A stretch of DNA of 33,396 nucleotides. It comes from Nitrospira sp. (lineage in GTDB: Bacteria > Nitrospirota > Nitrospiria > Nitrospirales > Nitrospiraceae). Location: positions 121,505 to 154,900 of the forward strand of contig SWDH01000040.1 of the NCBI GenBank assembly GCA_005116945.1, read 5' to 3'. The position numbers and the translations under genes were made by a program. Shown here in pieces: positions 1 through 8,266 of the stretch. The notes under the pieces were generated by a model that was given only the letters and a program-made list of their open reading frames with translations, was not told the origin of the DNA and did no database searches. The stretch's first letter is position 1; each line of letters begins with the position of its first letter.

Positions 1-365
1 TGCACTCGCTCAGCAAGAAACGATGTGCTGATTTGATGAAGTCCCATACCTGGCTTCAACACGAGCCGCTCTAATATTTCCGGTTTCGTCACTCGGTGCA
101 TACCCTCAATCTCTACGTCACGGATTTCTAGCCAACCCTGAACCATGGGTCCCATCTCTCGCGTGGCGATCGTCAGTCCCCAAGCCAACGCTGCAAGACC
201 GACAATCCATTGTCCTGCGCGCAACGCACGCCGACGCCGCGAGAGCAACGTCTCCCGACGCGCCTGTTGGCGTTGATCCGCGATCTGACTGGCACGCGCG
301 CCCTTCCATTGGTTCGACCGTGGGCCGATGGGAGGCGCCGCTCGTTTCCGCAAGAGTATCTTCAT
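1..365 (-). CDS. ftsQ: Cell division protein FtsQ, N-terminal part (cut by window edge)
   Basis: This is the start of the divisome protein FtsQ, which bridges FtsL/FtsB and the septal peptidoglycan synthase in the inner membrane. About 121 codons are visible. Residues 1-51 are a long basic cytoplasmic tail, residues 52-67 are a single membrane segment, and a POTRA domain begins near residue 81 (motif IRDVEIEGMHRVT). The remaining POTRA and beta domain lie beyond base 1. The ATG at 365 is 7 bases after the ddl stop, so the gene is the downstream member of the dcw operon. The position after ddl is the usual one for ftsQ in many bacteria. The ORF list misses it because no stop codon lies inside the window. 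The family call comes from position, topology and the POTRA motif. Confidence 0.88.
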   Translation of the reverse strand, partial: MKILLRKRAAPPIGPRSNQWKGARASQIADQRQQARRETLLSRRRRALRAGQWIVGLAALAWGLTIATREMGPMVQGWLEIRDVEIEGMHRVTKPEILERLVLKPGMGLHQISTSFLAERV

Positions 366-372
366 GGCACGT

Positions 373-1371
373 TCACTTCCCCTGACGAACGGTCAAGGCG
401 ACCGCGCGAGTGAGTGCGGACTCAAGAATCCGTTCGGTCAACTCGTCATAATCGATTCGGGCCTGTGCCGCGGCCATCGGGAGCAAACTCGTTTCAGTCA
501 TGCCCGGTGCGGTATTGATCTCCAATACGACCGGGCGGCCGCGCGGGGTGATACGGAAATCGACTCGAGCCGCACCCTCACAGCCCAGTACGTGATACGT
601 GCGCAACGCCAACATCCGAATCTGCCTGGTCACTGCGGCGCTTACGGGTGCAGGACAGAGATATTGGGTTTTCCCCTTTTCATACTTCGCGGCAAAATCG
701 TAAAAGCCTCCCGGCGCCACAATTTCCACAGCAGGAAGGACCAACGGAGAACCATCGTGTCCTCCGATGATCGATACCGTGACCTCATGCCCCGGAATAT
801 AGGCCTCGACCATCGCATCCACGTCATAGCGATGAGCCAAGGTCAACGCATCGCGCCATTGCGACGGTTTGCGCACAATCGTGACCCCAATCGTGGAGCC
901 TTGCGAAGCAGGCTTCACCACAAGAGGCCAGCGCAATTTTTCCGCTCGCAACAGGGTGGCGCTGGAAACCTTCTCCCCTCGCTTCACAACCGTGCCGGCC
1001 GGCACAGGAATACGCGCTGAAGCCAAGAGCGTTTTCGTGGTGACTTTATGCATACCGATTGCACTCGCCTGGATGCCGGATCCGGTGTAGGGAATTCCCA
1101 ACGTTTCCAGGAACCCTTGAACCGCTCCATCTTCCCCACCTGGTCCATGTAATGCGAGAAATGCCAGGTCGATCTTCCGATCGCGCAGGTCCTGAGAGAG
1201 CGTCGGCCCGACATCGATGGCCACCGCATCGTACCCACGGCGGACCAACGATCGATGAACCGCGGCGCCTGTCCGAAGCGACACCTCGCGCTCAGCCGAT
1301 TGTCCACCCATCAGCACCCCGATGCGGGCACGGGTCAGAAGCGGCCGCTCTGTCGAATGACGCTCACTCAT
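373..1371 (-). CDS. ddl: D-alanine--D-alanine ligase
   Basis: Ddl joins two D-alanines with ATP to give the dipeptide that MurF adds to the peptidoglycan precursor in the cytoplasm. The 332-residue protein has normal length and the ATP-grasp layout: GGQSAEREVSL at 22-32, HGPGGEDG at 75-82, the ATP-binding KPASQGSTIGV at 153-163, and the metal-binding end with D261, E274 and N276 in LEINTAPGMTETSL. The ATG at 1371 is preceded by AGGAGAG located inside the end of murB, and the gap to the murB stop is only 4 bases, so translation is probably coupled. The GG-S-x-E-x-x-V-S motif fits the D-Ala-D-Ala type. I saw nothing missing. Confidence 0.96.
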   Translation of the reverse strand: MSERHSTERPLLTRARIGVLMGGQSAEREVSLRTGAAVHRSLVRRGYDAVAIDVGPTLSQDLRDRKIDLAFLALHGPGGEDGAVQGFLETLGIPYTGSGIQASAIGMHKVTTKTLLASARIPVPAGTVVKRGEKVSSATLLRAEKLRWPLVVKPASQGSTIGVTIVRKPSQWRDALTLAHRYDVDAMVEAYIPGHEVTVSIIGGHDGSPLVLPAVEIVAPGGFYDFAAKYEKGKTQYLCPAPVSAAVTRQIRMLALRTYHVLGCEGAARVDFRITPRGRPVVLEINTAPGMTETSLLPMAAAQARIDYDELTERILESALTRAVALTVRQGK

Positions 1372-1375
1372 GCCG

Positions 1376-2326
1376 CTATGTCTCTCCTACGATTTTCAGT
1401 TCAAGATCTAACCGTACCCCCACCCGACGGCGAATTGCACTGCGGACCTTCCCGATCAACGCCGTCACATCTGCCGCATTCGCCTGACCACGGTTGACCA
1501 TGAAGTTGGCATGCTTCATCGAGACTTCCGCATCGCCGACACGTGCACCCTTGAGCCCCACTGCCTCAATCAGTCGCCCAGCAGAATCGTTCGGAGGATT
1601 CTTGAACACACAACCGGCGCTGGGCATCGCGAGCGGCTGTGTGTCTCGTCGATAGTGGAGATAGTCCTTGACCACTCGCTGGATTTCCGATTGGACACCT
1701 GGCTTCAATTGAAGCCAGACTCCCACCACGATGCCGCGTGGCAGCAAGGCCCGTCGATATTCGAACCTCACCTGAGCTGCCTCCAGGTCCACGATCTGGC
1801 CTTTCATATTCACCATGCGAACAGCCTTGATCGAATCCTTCATTTCACCGAGCTTGGTCCCGGCATTCATGACGACACAGCCGGCCGCTGTCCCGGGAAT
1901 TCCCGCCGCCCATTCTAGTCCCGCAAGGGAATGACGGATCGCGTACCCAATCAACGTCGGCATCCCGACTCCCCCTTCGGCATACAGCACCGCCGTCGGT
2001 TCTTCTTTGATAGCCCGCAGCCGCGCCAAGCTGACCACAATGCCGCGAATTCCCCCGTCTCGGATGAGGAGGTTCGTTCCGCCCAATACGAACATCGGAA
2101 TCTTGCGCGCACGCGCCTGCCGAACCACCAGACAGACATCTTCAATATCCGCCGGCTCACAGACGACATCCGCCGGCCCTCCGATCTTAAACGAGGTGTA
2201 CTCTCGCAGCGGAGCACGGAACGATAAGGATCCCCTGAGACCGGCCACCGCAGCGCGTACATCTGCCTGCGTAAACTGCGCATGCCCGTGTGCGGTTGTC
2301 CTAACACCTCGGCTCCCTCGCGTCAT
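1376..2326 (-). CDS. murB: UDP-N-acetylenolpyruvoylglucosamine reductase MurB
   Basis: MurB reduces UDP-GlcNAc-enolpyruvate to UDP-MurNAc with FAD and NADPH, the second committed step of peptidoglycan precursor synthesis. The 316 residues show the FAD-binding motifs YTSFKIGGPAD (43-53), LGGTNLLIRDGG (81-92) and GLEWAAGIPGTAAGC (136-150). The compact length and PSAGCVFKNP motif point to the type II MurB of Gram-positive and many other bacteria rather than the longer E. coli type. The residue aligned with the catalytic proton-donor serine is Cys239 in AGCVFKNP, a variant worth noting. The gene starts 4 bases after the murC stop and ends 4 bases before ddl, in the same operon. Confidence 0.95.
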   Translation of the reverse strand: MTRGSRGVRTTAHGHAQFTQADVRAAVAGLRGSLSFRAPLREYTSFKIGGPADVVCEPADIEDVCLVVRQARARKIPMFVLGGTNLLIRDGGIRGIVVSLARLRAIKEEPTAVLYAEGGVGMPTLIGYAIRHSLAGLEWAAGIPGTAAGCVVMNAGTKLGEMKDSIKAVRMVNMKGQIVDLEAAQVRFEYRRALLPRGIVVGVWLQLKPGVQSEIQRVVKDYLHYRRDTQPLAMPSAGCVFKNPPNDSAGRLIEAVGLKGARVGDAEVSMKHANFMVNRGQANAADVTALIGKVRSAIRRRVGVRLDLELKIVGET

Positions 2327-2330
2327 CGCA

Positions 2331-3374
2331 TCATCCGACCGGAGTCAGTCGGGCCAAAAGCCCAACCCCCGTCTTCCAAATATCTCCTGCCCCTAACGTC
2401 ATAACGAGATCCCCCGATTTCAGATGGGGGAGCACCTGATCCACCATCTGCTCTTTGTGTTCGACAAACGTCACAGACGGATGGCCCGCCGCGCGAACAA
2501 TGTCAGCCAACTTGGCTCCGGACACTCCAGGAATCGGTTGTTCCCCTGCCGCATAGATATCCGCCAGGAACAAGACGTCTGATTGATCGAACGCCTTCGC
2601 AAAATCTTCCAACAAGTCTCTCGTCCTCGTGTAGCGATGCGGTTGAAACAGCACGACCAACCGGCGGTCTCCCCACCCTTGCTTGGCGGCAGCCAGAGTG
2701 GCTTTGATCTCCGTCGGATGATGTCCGTAATCATCTACAACCATGATCCCGTTGGCTTCCCCCCGCAGATGAAAGCGGCGCTCAACTCCGGCATAGGCTG
2801 CCAACGCTTTTCTAATGAGATCGACAGGGACATCCAATTCGAGACCGACCGCAATCGCCACGAGCGCGTTGGCAACATTGTGTCGACCTGGCACCGCCAG
2901 GCGGAACGGACCTAAATTGCGACCACGAAACTGGGCCCGAAACTCAGCGCTCCATTTGCTTAAGCTGATGTCCGTCGCAAAGAAATCCGGCGTGACTCCA
3001 TCTCGTTCCGAGAGTCCATAGGTCTGATAGCGCTTCACGATGCTCGGGAAGAGCGCCCTGAGCCGGTCATCATCGGCGCACAACACAGCTAACCCGTAGA
3101 ACGGCACCTTATTGATAAACTCGAGAAAACATTCGTTGATGCGTTCCATACTGCCGTAATGATCGAGATGCTCCCGGTCGAGATTCGTCACCGCGACAAT
3201 GGTCGGTGATAGACGGAGAAACGATCCATCGCTCTCATCGGCTTCCGCCACGAGGAGATCGCCTCGACCCAGGCGCGCATGACTCCCCAACGCGTTCACT
3301 TTCCCCCCGATCACCATCGTCGGATCCAATCCACCCTGACGATGGTGATCTCTGTCCACGTTGCCCACTACCAT
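2331..3374 (-). CDS. murC: UDP-N-acetylmuramate--L-alanine ligase MurC, missing N-terminal domain
   Basis: MurC adds L-Ala to UDP-MurNAc using ATP. Only 347 residues are encoded, against about 460 in the family. From GGLDPTMVIGGKVN (14-27) onward the sequence is good MurC: EADESDGSF (43-51), VPGRHNVANA, VDDYGHHPTEI and FQPHRYTR. The N-terminal Rossmann domain with the GxGGxGMS motif and the P-loop GTHGKTTT are absent, and the first 13 residues (MVVGNVDRDHHRQ) do not resemble MurC. The ATG at 3374 overlaps the murG stop (TAATG) with GGAG upstream, so the shortened frame has a plausible coupled start; an in-frame TGA lies just upstream at about 3408-3410. A 13-bp perfect inverted repeat (3309-3321 and 3338-3350) sits at the join. 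As written the protein cannot bind ATP normally. It is either a real deletion or an assembly collapse. Confidence 0.85.
   Translation of the reverse strand: MVVGNVDRDHHRQGGLDPTMVIGGKVNALGSHARLGRGDLLVAEADESDGSFLRLSPTIVAVTNLDREHLDHYGSMERINECFLEFINKVPFYGLAVLCADDDRLRALFPSIVKRYQTYGLSERDGVTPDFFATDISLSKWSAEFRAQFRGRNLGPFRLAVPGRHNVANALVAIAVGLELDVPVDLIRKALAAYAGVERRFHLRGEANGIMVVDDYGHHPTEIKATLAAAKQGWGDRRLVVLFQPHRYTRTRDLLEDFAKAFDQSDVLFLADIYAAGEQPIPGVSGAKLADIVRAAGHPSVTFVEHKEQMVDQVLPHLKSGDLVMTLGAGDIWKTGVGLLARLTPVG
3309..3350. repeat. 13-bp perfect inverted repeat at the murC truncation point
   Basis: Bases 3309-3321 read gatcaccatcgtc and bases 3338-3350 are their exact reverse complement, with a 16-base loop. 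The inner arm encodes the conserved DPTMVI of MurC. The outer arm lies in the stretch that does not resemble MurC. Such a fold-back next to a deletion is what template switching or a misjoined read can leave. Confidence 0.8.
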
Positions 3375-4492
3375 TAGTGTCCTGCTGCTCCAATAGACCG
3401 GTGAACGTCATGACGACCCCCTATGAGCGCGTAACATTCGCGGACAATCACTTCAGCCGCATCAATTCGCCGCAGAGAAAGACTCGCCTCGCCCATCGCC
3501 CGTAATCGGTCACAATCTCCAAGAATACCTGTCACAGTGCTGGCCAATAGGACGCCGGTGAGATCAGATTGCGGGAGCAACACAGCGGCTCCAGCTGCTT
3601 CCATCACCTTGGCATTCTGTGTCTGGTGGTCGTAGATGGCAGACGGCAAGGGAACGAGTATGGCAGGCTTTCCGCAAGCCGTGAGTTCCGCCACCGTCAT
3701 AGCGCCGGCTCTCGCCACCACAAGGTCCGCCTGCCGTAATGCCGCAGGCATGTCGTAAATAAATGGGACGACCTTCGACTCGATGCTGACGCGACGATAG
3801 GCCTCGGCCACCCGCGCATGATCGGACTCGCCGGTCTGGTGAGTCACCGTGAGACGTGGCAGCTGTGTCATCAAATCGGGTAATCCTTCTATCACCGCTG
3901 TATTCATGGCCTTGGCCCCTTGACTACCCCCGAAAATCAGCAGATGTGGTGATCCTGACTGCTCACGGCTCTGCTCAATGCTCTCAAGGAATGCCTTGCG
4001 AATCGGCGTCCCCACCACACGCACCTTTGAACGATCAAACGAGTCGGAGGCAGATTCGAACGCGAGAAACACACGCTGAACGAAAGGTCCCACCGCTTTG
4101 TTCGCCATGCCTGGATGTGCATTCGGTTCCAAAATCACTCGTGTCACCCTGGCTAACGCAGCCGCCAGCAACATCATGGGACTTGTATAGCCACCGACTC
4201 CAATCACCAGATCCGCCTGCCTTGTTCGTAGGATTCGCAGACACTGCCTCAGACTCATCGGCAGCGCGCACAATCCGCTCAGTGCCCCGAACAGGCCCTT
4301 GCCCATCACAGGCTTGGCACTGATCAACGCCAGATCGAACCCCTCGTGGGCCAGTACCTTCGATTCAAGCCCACGTGCCGTCCCCACGAAAAGAACCTTG
4401 GTCGTGGGATCGCATCGAAGAAACTCTCTTGCCAATGCCACAGCCGGATAGAGATGGCCACCGGTTCCTCCTGCTGCAATCACGATCGTCAT
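3374..4492 (-). CDS. murG: Undecaprenyldiphospho-muramoylpentapeptide N-acetylglucosaminyltransferase MurG
   Basis: MurG transfers GlcNAc from UDP-GlcNAc to lipid I, making lipid II at the inner face of the cytoplasmic membrane. The 372-residue frame begins MTIVIAAGGTGGH, with the glycine-rich loop GGTGGH at 8-13, and contains the second glycine loop GVGGYTSP, EPNAHPGMANK, the GGSQGAKAMN loop and the UDP-binding region ARAGAMTVAELTACGKP. Length is normal for a GT-B MurG. The ATG at 4492 overlaps the ftsW stop by 4 bases (ATGA), which fixes the start; the longer frame upstream is only a shadow over ftsW. The last residues (RHDVHRSIGAAGH) reach the murC start codon. The far C-terminus could have been altered by the event that truncated murC. 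Confidence 0.95.
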   Translation of the reverse strand: MTIVIAAGGTGGHLYPAVALAREFLRCDPTTKVLFVGTARGLESKVLAHEGFDLALISAKPVMGKGLFGALSGLCALPMSLRQCLRILRTRQADLVIGVGGYTSPMMLLAAALARVTRVILEPNAHPGMANKAVGPFVQRVFLAFESASDSFDRSKVRVVGTPIRKAFLESIEQSREQSGSPHLLIFGGSQGAKAMNTAVIEGLPDLMTQLPRLTVTHQTGESDHARVAEAYRRVSIESKVVPFIYDMPAALRQADLVVARAGAMTVAELTACGKPAILVPLPSAIYDHQTQNAKVMEAAGAAVLLPQSDLTGVLLASTVTGILGDCDRLRAMGEASLSLRRIDAAEVIVRECYALIGGRHDVHRSIGAAGH

Positions 4493-5679
4493 CCGTGACC
4501 CGGCCCACCGCGTGACCCACCGGCATGCCGGTCTCGAGAAATACTGAGCAAGATTCCTACCCCGACCAAACTGACCACCAACGACGACCCGCCATAGCTG
4601 ACAAACGGTAAGGTGAGTCCTTTCGTCGGCAACAGCCCCGTCACGACCGCCGCATTGACCAACGCCTGCACCCCGATCAACAGGGTAATACCCAAACCCA
4701 AATAGTGGCCGAATGGCACCCGCGCACGCGCGGCGATCTGAACCCCTCGCCAGACAAAAAATGCAAAGAGCAGGATAACCGTGGCGGTGCCGATGAGCCC
4801 GAGCTCTTCCCCGACCAGCGCCAAGACAAAATCTGTGTGCGCCTCCGGGAGGAAATAGAGCTTCTGCTTGCCTTCGCCCAGCCCCACCCCAAACGGACCG
4901 CCGCTGCCGAAGGCCAGGAACGACTGTGTAATTTGGAATCCAGAATCCGATGGATCCTTCCATGGAGCAAGAAAGGTCATGAGCCGTTGTCGCCGATAAC
5001 TGGACCCAAGAACCAACGCCAGCACCACTGGAATCGCACAGAGACCTAACCCGATGAGGTGAGACAGACGTGCCCCGGCGAGAAAACACATTCCGACTGT
5101 CACCAATCCGAGCACCACAACCGTTCCAAGATCCGGTTCGAGCAACACCAATCCGCTCAGTAATCCAATCACGATCAGCGCCGGCAGCAGACCATCGCGA
5201 AACGAAGTAATCCTCTCTGCCTTTTTGCTCAGATACGCCGCTAGATACATCACCGCGACAAGCTTGACCATTTCTGCCGGCTGTACCGAGATAGGCCCCA
5301 ACGGTAACCACCGCCGCGCTCCCTTGGCCGACAGGCCAAAAGACGGCACCAGCACCATGACGAGCAGCACCAGGATGCACGCCAAGATTGGCATGGAGAG
5401 TTTCTTCCAAAACGTGTAATCGATACGCGACGCGAGATACATCAACAGAACGCCGATAGCGAGCCAGGCGACTTGCCGCTTCAGATAAAATCCTGGATCC
5501 TGAAACCGGTTGCCTGCCACAATGGCGCTCGCGCTGAACACCATCACGAGTCCCACCAATGCCAGAATCATCGTGACCGCCAAAAGCGTGCGGTCCACCG
5601 CGACCCGTTGTGTGCCCGACCGTTGGCTGGTGGTCTGGGACCATGGAAGCGCCAGAGTCCCCGCTGATCGATGCGCCAT
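4489..5679 (-). CDS. ftsW: Septal peptidoglycan glycosyltransferase FtsW
   Basis: FtsW is the SEDS-family lipid II polymerase of the division septum and works with the FtsI transpeptidase encoded in the same operon. The 396-residue protein has a cytoplasmic N-tail of about 30 residues and around ten membrane segments. Family motifs include FSASAI, GARRWLPLGPISVQPAE, LEPDLGT, the loop motif YFLPEAHTDF carrying the conserved Asp, and the end motif GLTLPFVSYGGSSL. A GGGAGGGG ribosome-binding site lies upstream of ATG 5679. The stop overlaps the murG start by 4 bases. RodA is the main alternative, but position in the dcw cluster and length favour FtsW. Confidence 0.95.
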   Translation of the reverse strand: MAHRSAGTLALPWSQTTSQRSGTQRVAVDRTLLAVTMILALVGLVMVFSASAIVAGNRFQDPGFYLKRQVAWLAIGVLLMYLASRIDYTFWKKLSMPILACILVLLVMVLVPSFGLSAKGARRWLPLGPISVQPAEMVKLVAVMYLAAYLSKKAERITSFRDGLLPALIVIGLLSGLVLLEPDLGTVVVLGLVTVGMCFLAGARLSHLIGLGLCAIPVVLALVLGSSYRRQRLMTFLAPWKDPSDSGFQITQSFLAFGSGGPFGVGLGEGKQKLYFLPEAHTDFVLALVGEELGLIGTATVILLFAFFVWRGVQIAARARVPFGHYLGLGITLLIGVQALVNAAVVTGLLPTKGLTLPFVSYGGSSLVVSLVGVGILLSISRDRHAGGSRGGPGHG

Positions 5680-5711
5680 AACTCAGAATCGCCCCTCCCT
5701 TGCCTTGCACG

Positions 5712-7121
5712 TCACGCCGGCAAGGCATGAATGAATGCCTTGTATTGACGACCGCGGTCTTGATAGTCCGCAAACATATCGAAGCTGGCACAGGCTGGAG
5801 ACAACAACACGACATCGCCCGACGATGCCCCTTGCGCCGCGAACTCTACGGCCTCCCGTAAAGTGGAGGCCTCCGTCATCGTCGCGACATCCTTCCAGGC
5901 CTGTCGCAGTAGCGGCGCGGCTTCTCCAATCAGGATCACGTGTGTGACCCGTCGGCTGACTGCCTGGGCGAGTCGAGAAAAATCTCCTCCCTTATCCCGC
6001 CCTCCTGCAATAAGCCAAATCGGTTGATCAATACTCTCCAGCGCTTTGAGCGTGGCATCGACATTCGTGCCCTTCGAATCGTTCACATATCGAACCCCTC
6101 GACGCTCGCGGACGATTTCAAGCGCATGTTCGAGTCCAGGAAATGTCGCGAGGACACGACCAATCGCATCAAGCGGACAGCCGCATAGGATGGCGTAGGT
6201 CGTCGCCGCCATGACGTTTTCCACGTTGTGGTTCCCGATGATACGGATCTCACGTCGATGACAAATTTCCTGCCGCACCCCGGTCACCGTCGTTACAATC
6301 CGATCGCCTTCGAGATAGGTCCCCCCATGCATCTCGGCGCCGATCATCGTTCCGCGTGTAAACCCCAATCGTGTCGCATGAACCCGATGCCGCAAGGCTG
6401 CCACACGATCGTCATCAAGGTTGAATACCGCAAAATCTGACGCGATCTGGTTCTCGAAGATCCGTTGTTTCGCCGCAACATATTCGTCCAGCGACTCATA
6501 CCGGTCCTGGTGATCGACTGTCACGTTGAGCAACGCGGCGATCCAGGGATGGAACCGATCGATCGTTTCAAGTTGAAAACTGGAGACCTCCACCACAAGG
6601 TAATCGTACGGACTCGGCTTCCCGGCTTGGCCGGCGCGAAGATCTTCCACCGCGGCTTCGCTCAAGGCGGTGCCTAAATTTCCACCGACGAATGCCCGTT
6701 TGCCACTCTCAGCAAGAAACTTGCCGATCAGGGTCACCGTCGTACTCTTACCGTTGGTACCCGTGACTGCAAGGAGTGGGCTTCGGAAGAACTGCGAGGC
6801 CAGCTCCAATTCGCTGATCACCTTCACGCCACGCCGACGCGCTGTTTCAAGCGAGGCTAACCGATACGGCACTCCAGGACTGATCACCACAAGATCCGCC
6901 CTCTCGAGCGATGATTCATATCGCGCGCCGACGGTGATATCGACGCCTTCGCGGTCAATACCGGCGAGGGCCGATGTGAGCTCCGCCGATTCCTTTCGAT
7001 CGGCCACAGTGACACGCGCCCCCGCAGTCTGAAGCAATCGGCAAGCCGCGACACCACTTCTGGCAAGCCCCATGACGGTAACATGTGCCCCCGCGAGTTC
7101 CACAGCCGCTTCTCTCACCAT
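5712..7121 (-). CDS. murD: UDP-N-acetylmuramoylalanine--D-glutamate ligase MurD
   Basis: MurD adds D-glutamate to UDP-MurNAc-L-Ala with ATP in the cytoplasm. The 469-residue protein shows the N-terminal UDP-binding Rossmann motif GLARSGVAA (18-26), the P-loop GTNGKST (121-127), [10 protein letters not shown] in the central domain and the C-terminal [11 protein letters not shown] and GGRDKGGDF. All three Mur ligase domains are present, in contrast to murC in the same operon. The gene starts 4 bases after the mraY stop. ATG 7121 is the first start after that stop. Length is normal. Confidence 0.96.
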   Translation of the reverse strand: MVREAAVELAGAHVTVMGLARSGVAACRLLQTAGARVTVADRKESAELTSALAGIDREGVDITVGARYESSLERADLVVISPGVPYRLASLETARRRGVKVISELELASQFFRSPLLAVTGTNGKSTTVTLIGKFLAESGKRAFVGGNLGTALSEAAVEDLRAGQAGKPSPYDYLVVEVSSFQLETIDRFHPWIAALLNVTVDHQDRYESLDEYVAAKQRIFENQIASDFAVFNLDDDRVAALRHRVHATRLGFTRGTMIGAEMHGGTYLEGDRIVTTVTGVRQEICHRREIRIIGNHNVENVMAATTYAILCGCPLDAIGRVLATFPGLEHALEIVRERRGVRYVNDSKGTNVDATLKALESIDQPIWLIAGGRDKGGDFSRLAQAVSRRVTHVILIGEAAPLLRQAWKDVATMTEASTLREAVEFAAQGASSGDVVLLSPACASFDMFADYQDRGRQYKAFIHALPA

Positions 7122-7125
7122 GCCA

Positions 7126-8202
7126 TCACCGAAGCTTTAATGTGCTCAAACTCAACAGCGCCAACAGGATGGCGATGATCCACAAACGCACCACGACCTT
7201 GGGTTCCTCCCACCCTTTCATCTCAAAATGATGATGGATGGGCGCCATGAGAAAAATGCGTTTCCCTCGCGACTTGAACGAGATCACTTGAAAAATGACC
7301 GAGACCGCCTCAATGACAAATACTCCGCCGACCATCAGGAGCAGCAACTCATGCTTACTGATCACCGCGACCGTGCCCAGCGCCGCTCCCAGCGGAAGCG
7401 AGCCCACATCCCCCATGAACACGGATGCCGGGTAGGTGTTGAACCACAAGAATCCCAAGCTCGCCCCCAGAATAGCGGCGGTGAACACGGCAAGCTCACC
7501 TGCGCCTTCGATGTGCGGAATAAGCAGATAGTCCGACATCAGCCGATGGCCGGTGACATAGGCCACAATCGTGTAGGCCATCGCCGCGATCATGACGGGT
7601 CCGATCGCGAGCCCATCGAGACCATCAGTCAGATTGACGGCGTTGGAACTCCCGACAATCACGATCACCGCAAAGGCAACATAGAACCAGCCGAGATCGG
7701 GAACGATATTCTTAAAGAACGGAATGCTGAGCTTGGTCGTATAGCCCGGCAGAAAATAGAGAACCAATGCGATTGCCAAGGCCACCGCCAATTGCGCCGT
7801 GAATTTCTGTCCCGCCGATAACCCCTTCGATTGGGCCTTGATGAACTTGAGATAGTCGTCGACAAATCCAATTGCGCCGAACCCCAGCATGGCAAGAAGC
7901 GCAAGCCAAACATAGGGTCTCGCAATATCGGCCCAGAGAAGCGTCGAGAGGACGACCGCGAAAAGGATGAGCATCCCGCCCATGGTAGGCGTGCCGCTCT
8001 TCGCCAGGTGACTTTTGGGGCCGTCACCGCGAATCTGCTGGCCCAGCTTAATCTCTTGCAACTTCTTGATCACCCAGGGAGCCAGCACAAAGGCGATCAG
8101 AAACGCCGTCACCGCCCCGTAGATGATCCGAAAGCTCAGATACCGAAAGACGTTCAGAAACGAATATTCGGTATGAAACGGATACAGCCAGTTGTAGAGC
8201 AT
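7126..8202 (-). CDS. mraY: Phospho-N-acetylmuramoyl-pentapeptide transferase MraY
   Basis: MraY moves phospho-MurNAc-pentapeptide from UDP to undecaprenyl phosphate, forming lipid I in the inner membrane. I place the start at ATG 8202, giving 358 residues beginning [13 protein letters not shown], the usual MraY N-terminus. A start at 8241 would add 13 untypical residues. AAGG lies about 12 bases upstream. Motifs include TPTMGG near residue 75, the catalytic aspartate cluster in GFVDDYLK and [23 protein letters not shown], and the MAPIHHHFE loop near the C-terminus. About ten membrane segments are visible. The gene follows murF after a 64-base spacer, the largest gap in the operon, in which I saw no clear terminator. 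Confidence 0.96.
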   Translation of the reverse strand: MLYNWLYPFHTEYSFLNVFRYLSFRIIYGAVTAFLIAFVLAPWVIKKLQEIKLGQQIRGDGPKSHLAKSGTPTMGGMLILFAVVLSTLLWADIARPYVWLALLAMLGFGAIGFVDDYLKFIKAQSKGLSAGQKFTAQLAVALAIALVLYFLPGYTTKLSIPFFKNIVPDLGWFYVAFAVIVIVGSSNAVNLTDGLDGLAIGPVMIAAMAYTIVAYVTGHRLMSDYLLIPHIEGAGELAVFTAAILGASLGFLWFNTYPASVFMGDVGSLPLGAALGTVAVISKHELLLLMVGGVFVIEAVSVIFQVISFKSRGKRIFLMAPIHHHFEMKGWEEPKVVVRLWIIAILLALLSLSTLKLR

Positions 8203-8266
8203 GCGGCCTTTACCTTCACGATGAGCCGATCGTCCCACCAACTCTTGAGCTGATGGCGACAGCCCC

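Noticed and set aside
4493-5815. Long upstream extension of the murG frame (813-residue frame)
   Set aside because: It runs through ftsW in another frame, has no family similarity, and murG has a clear start overlapping the ftsW stop.
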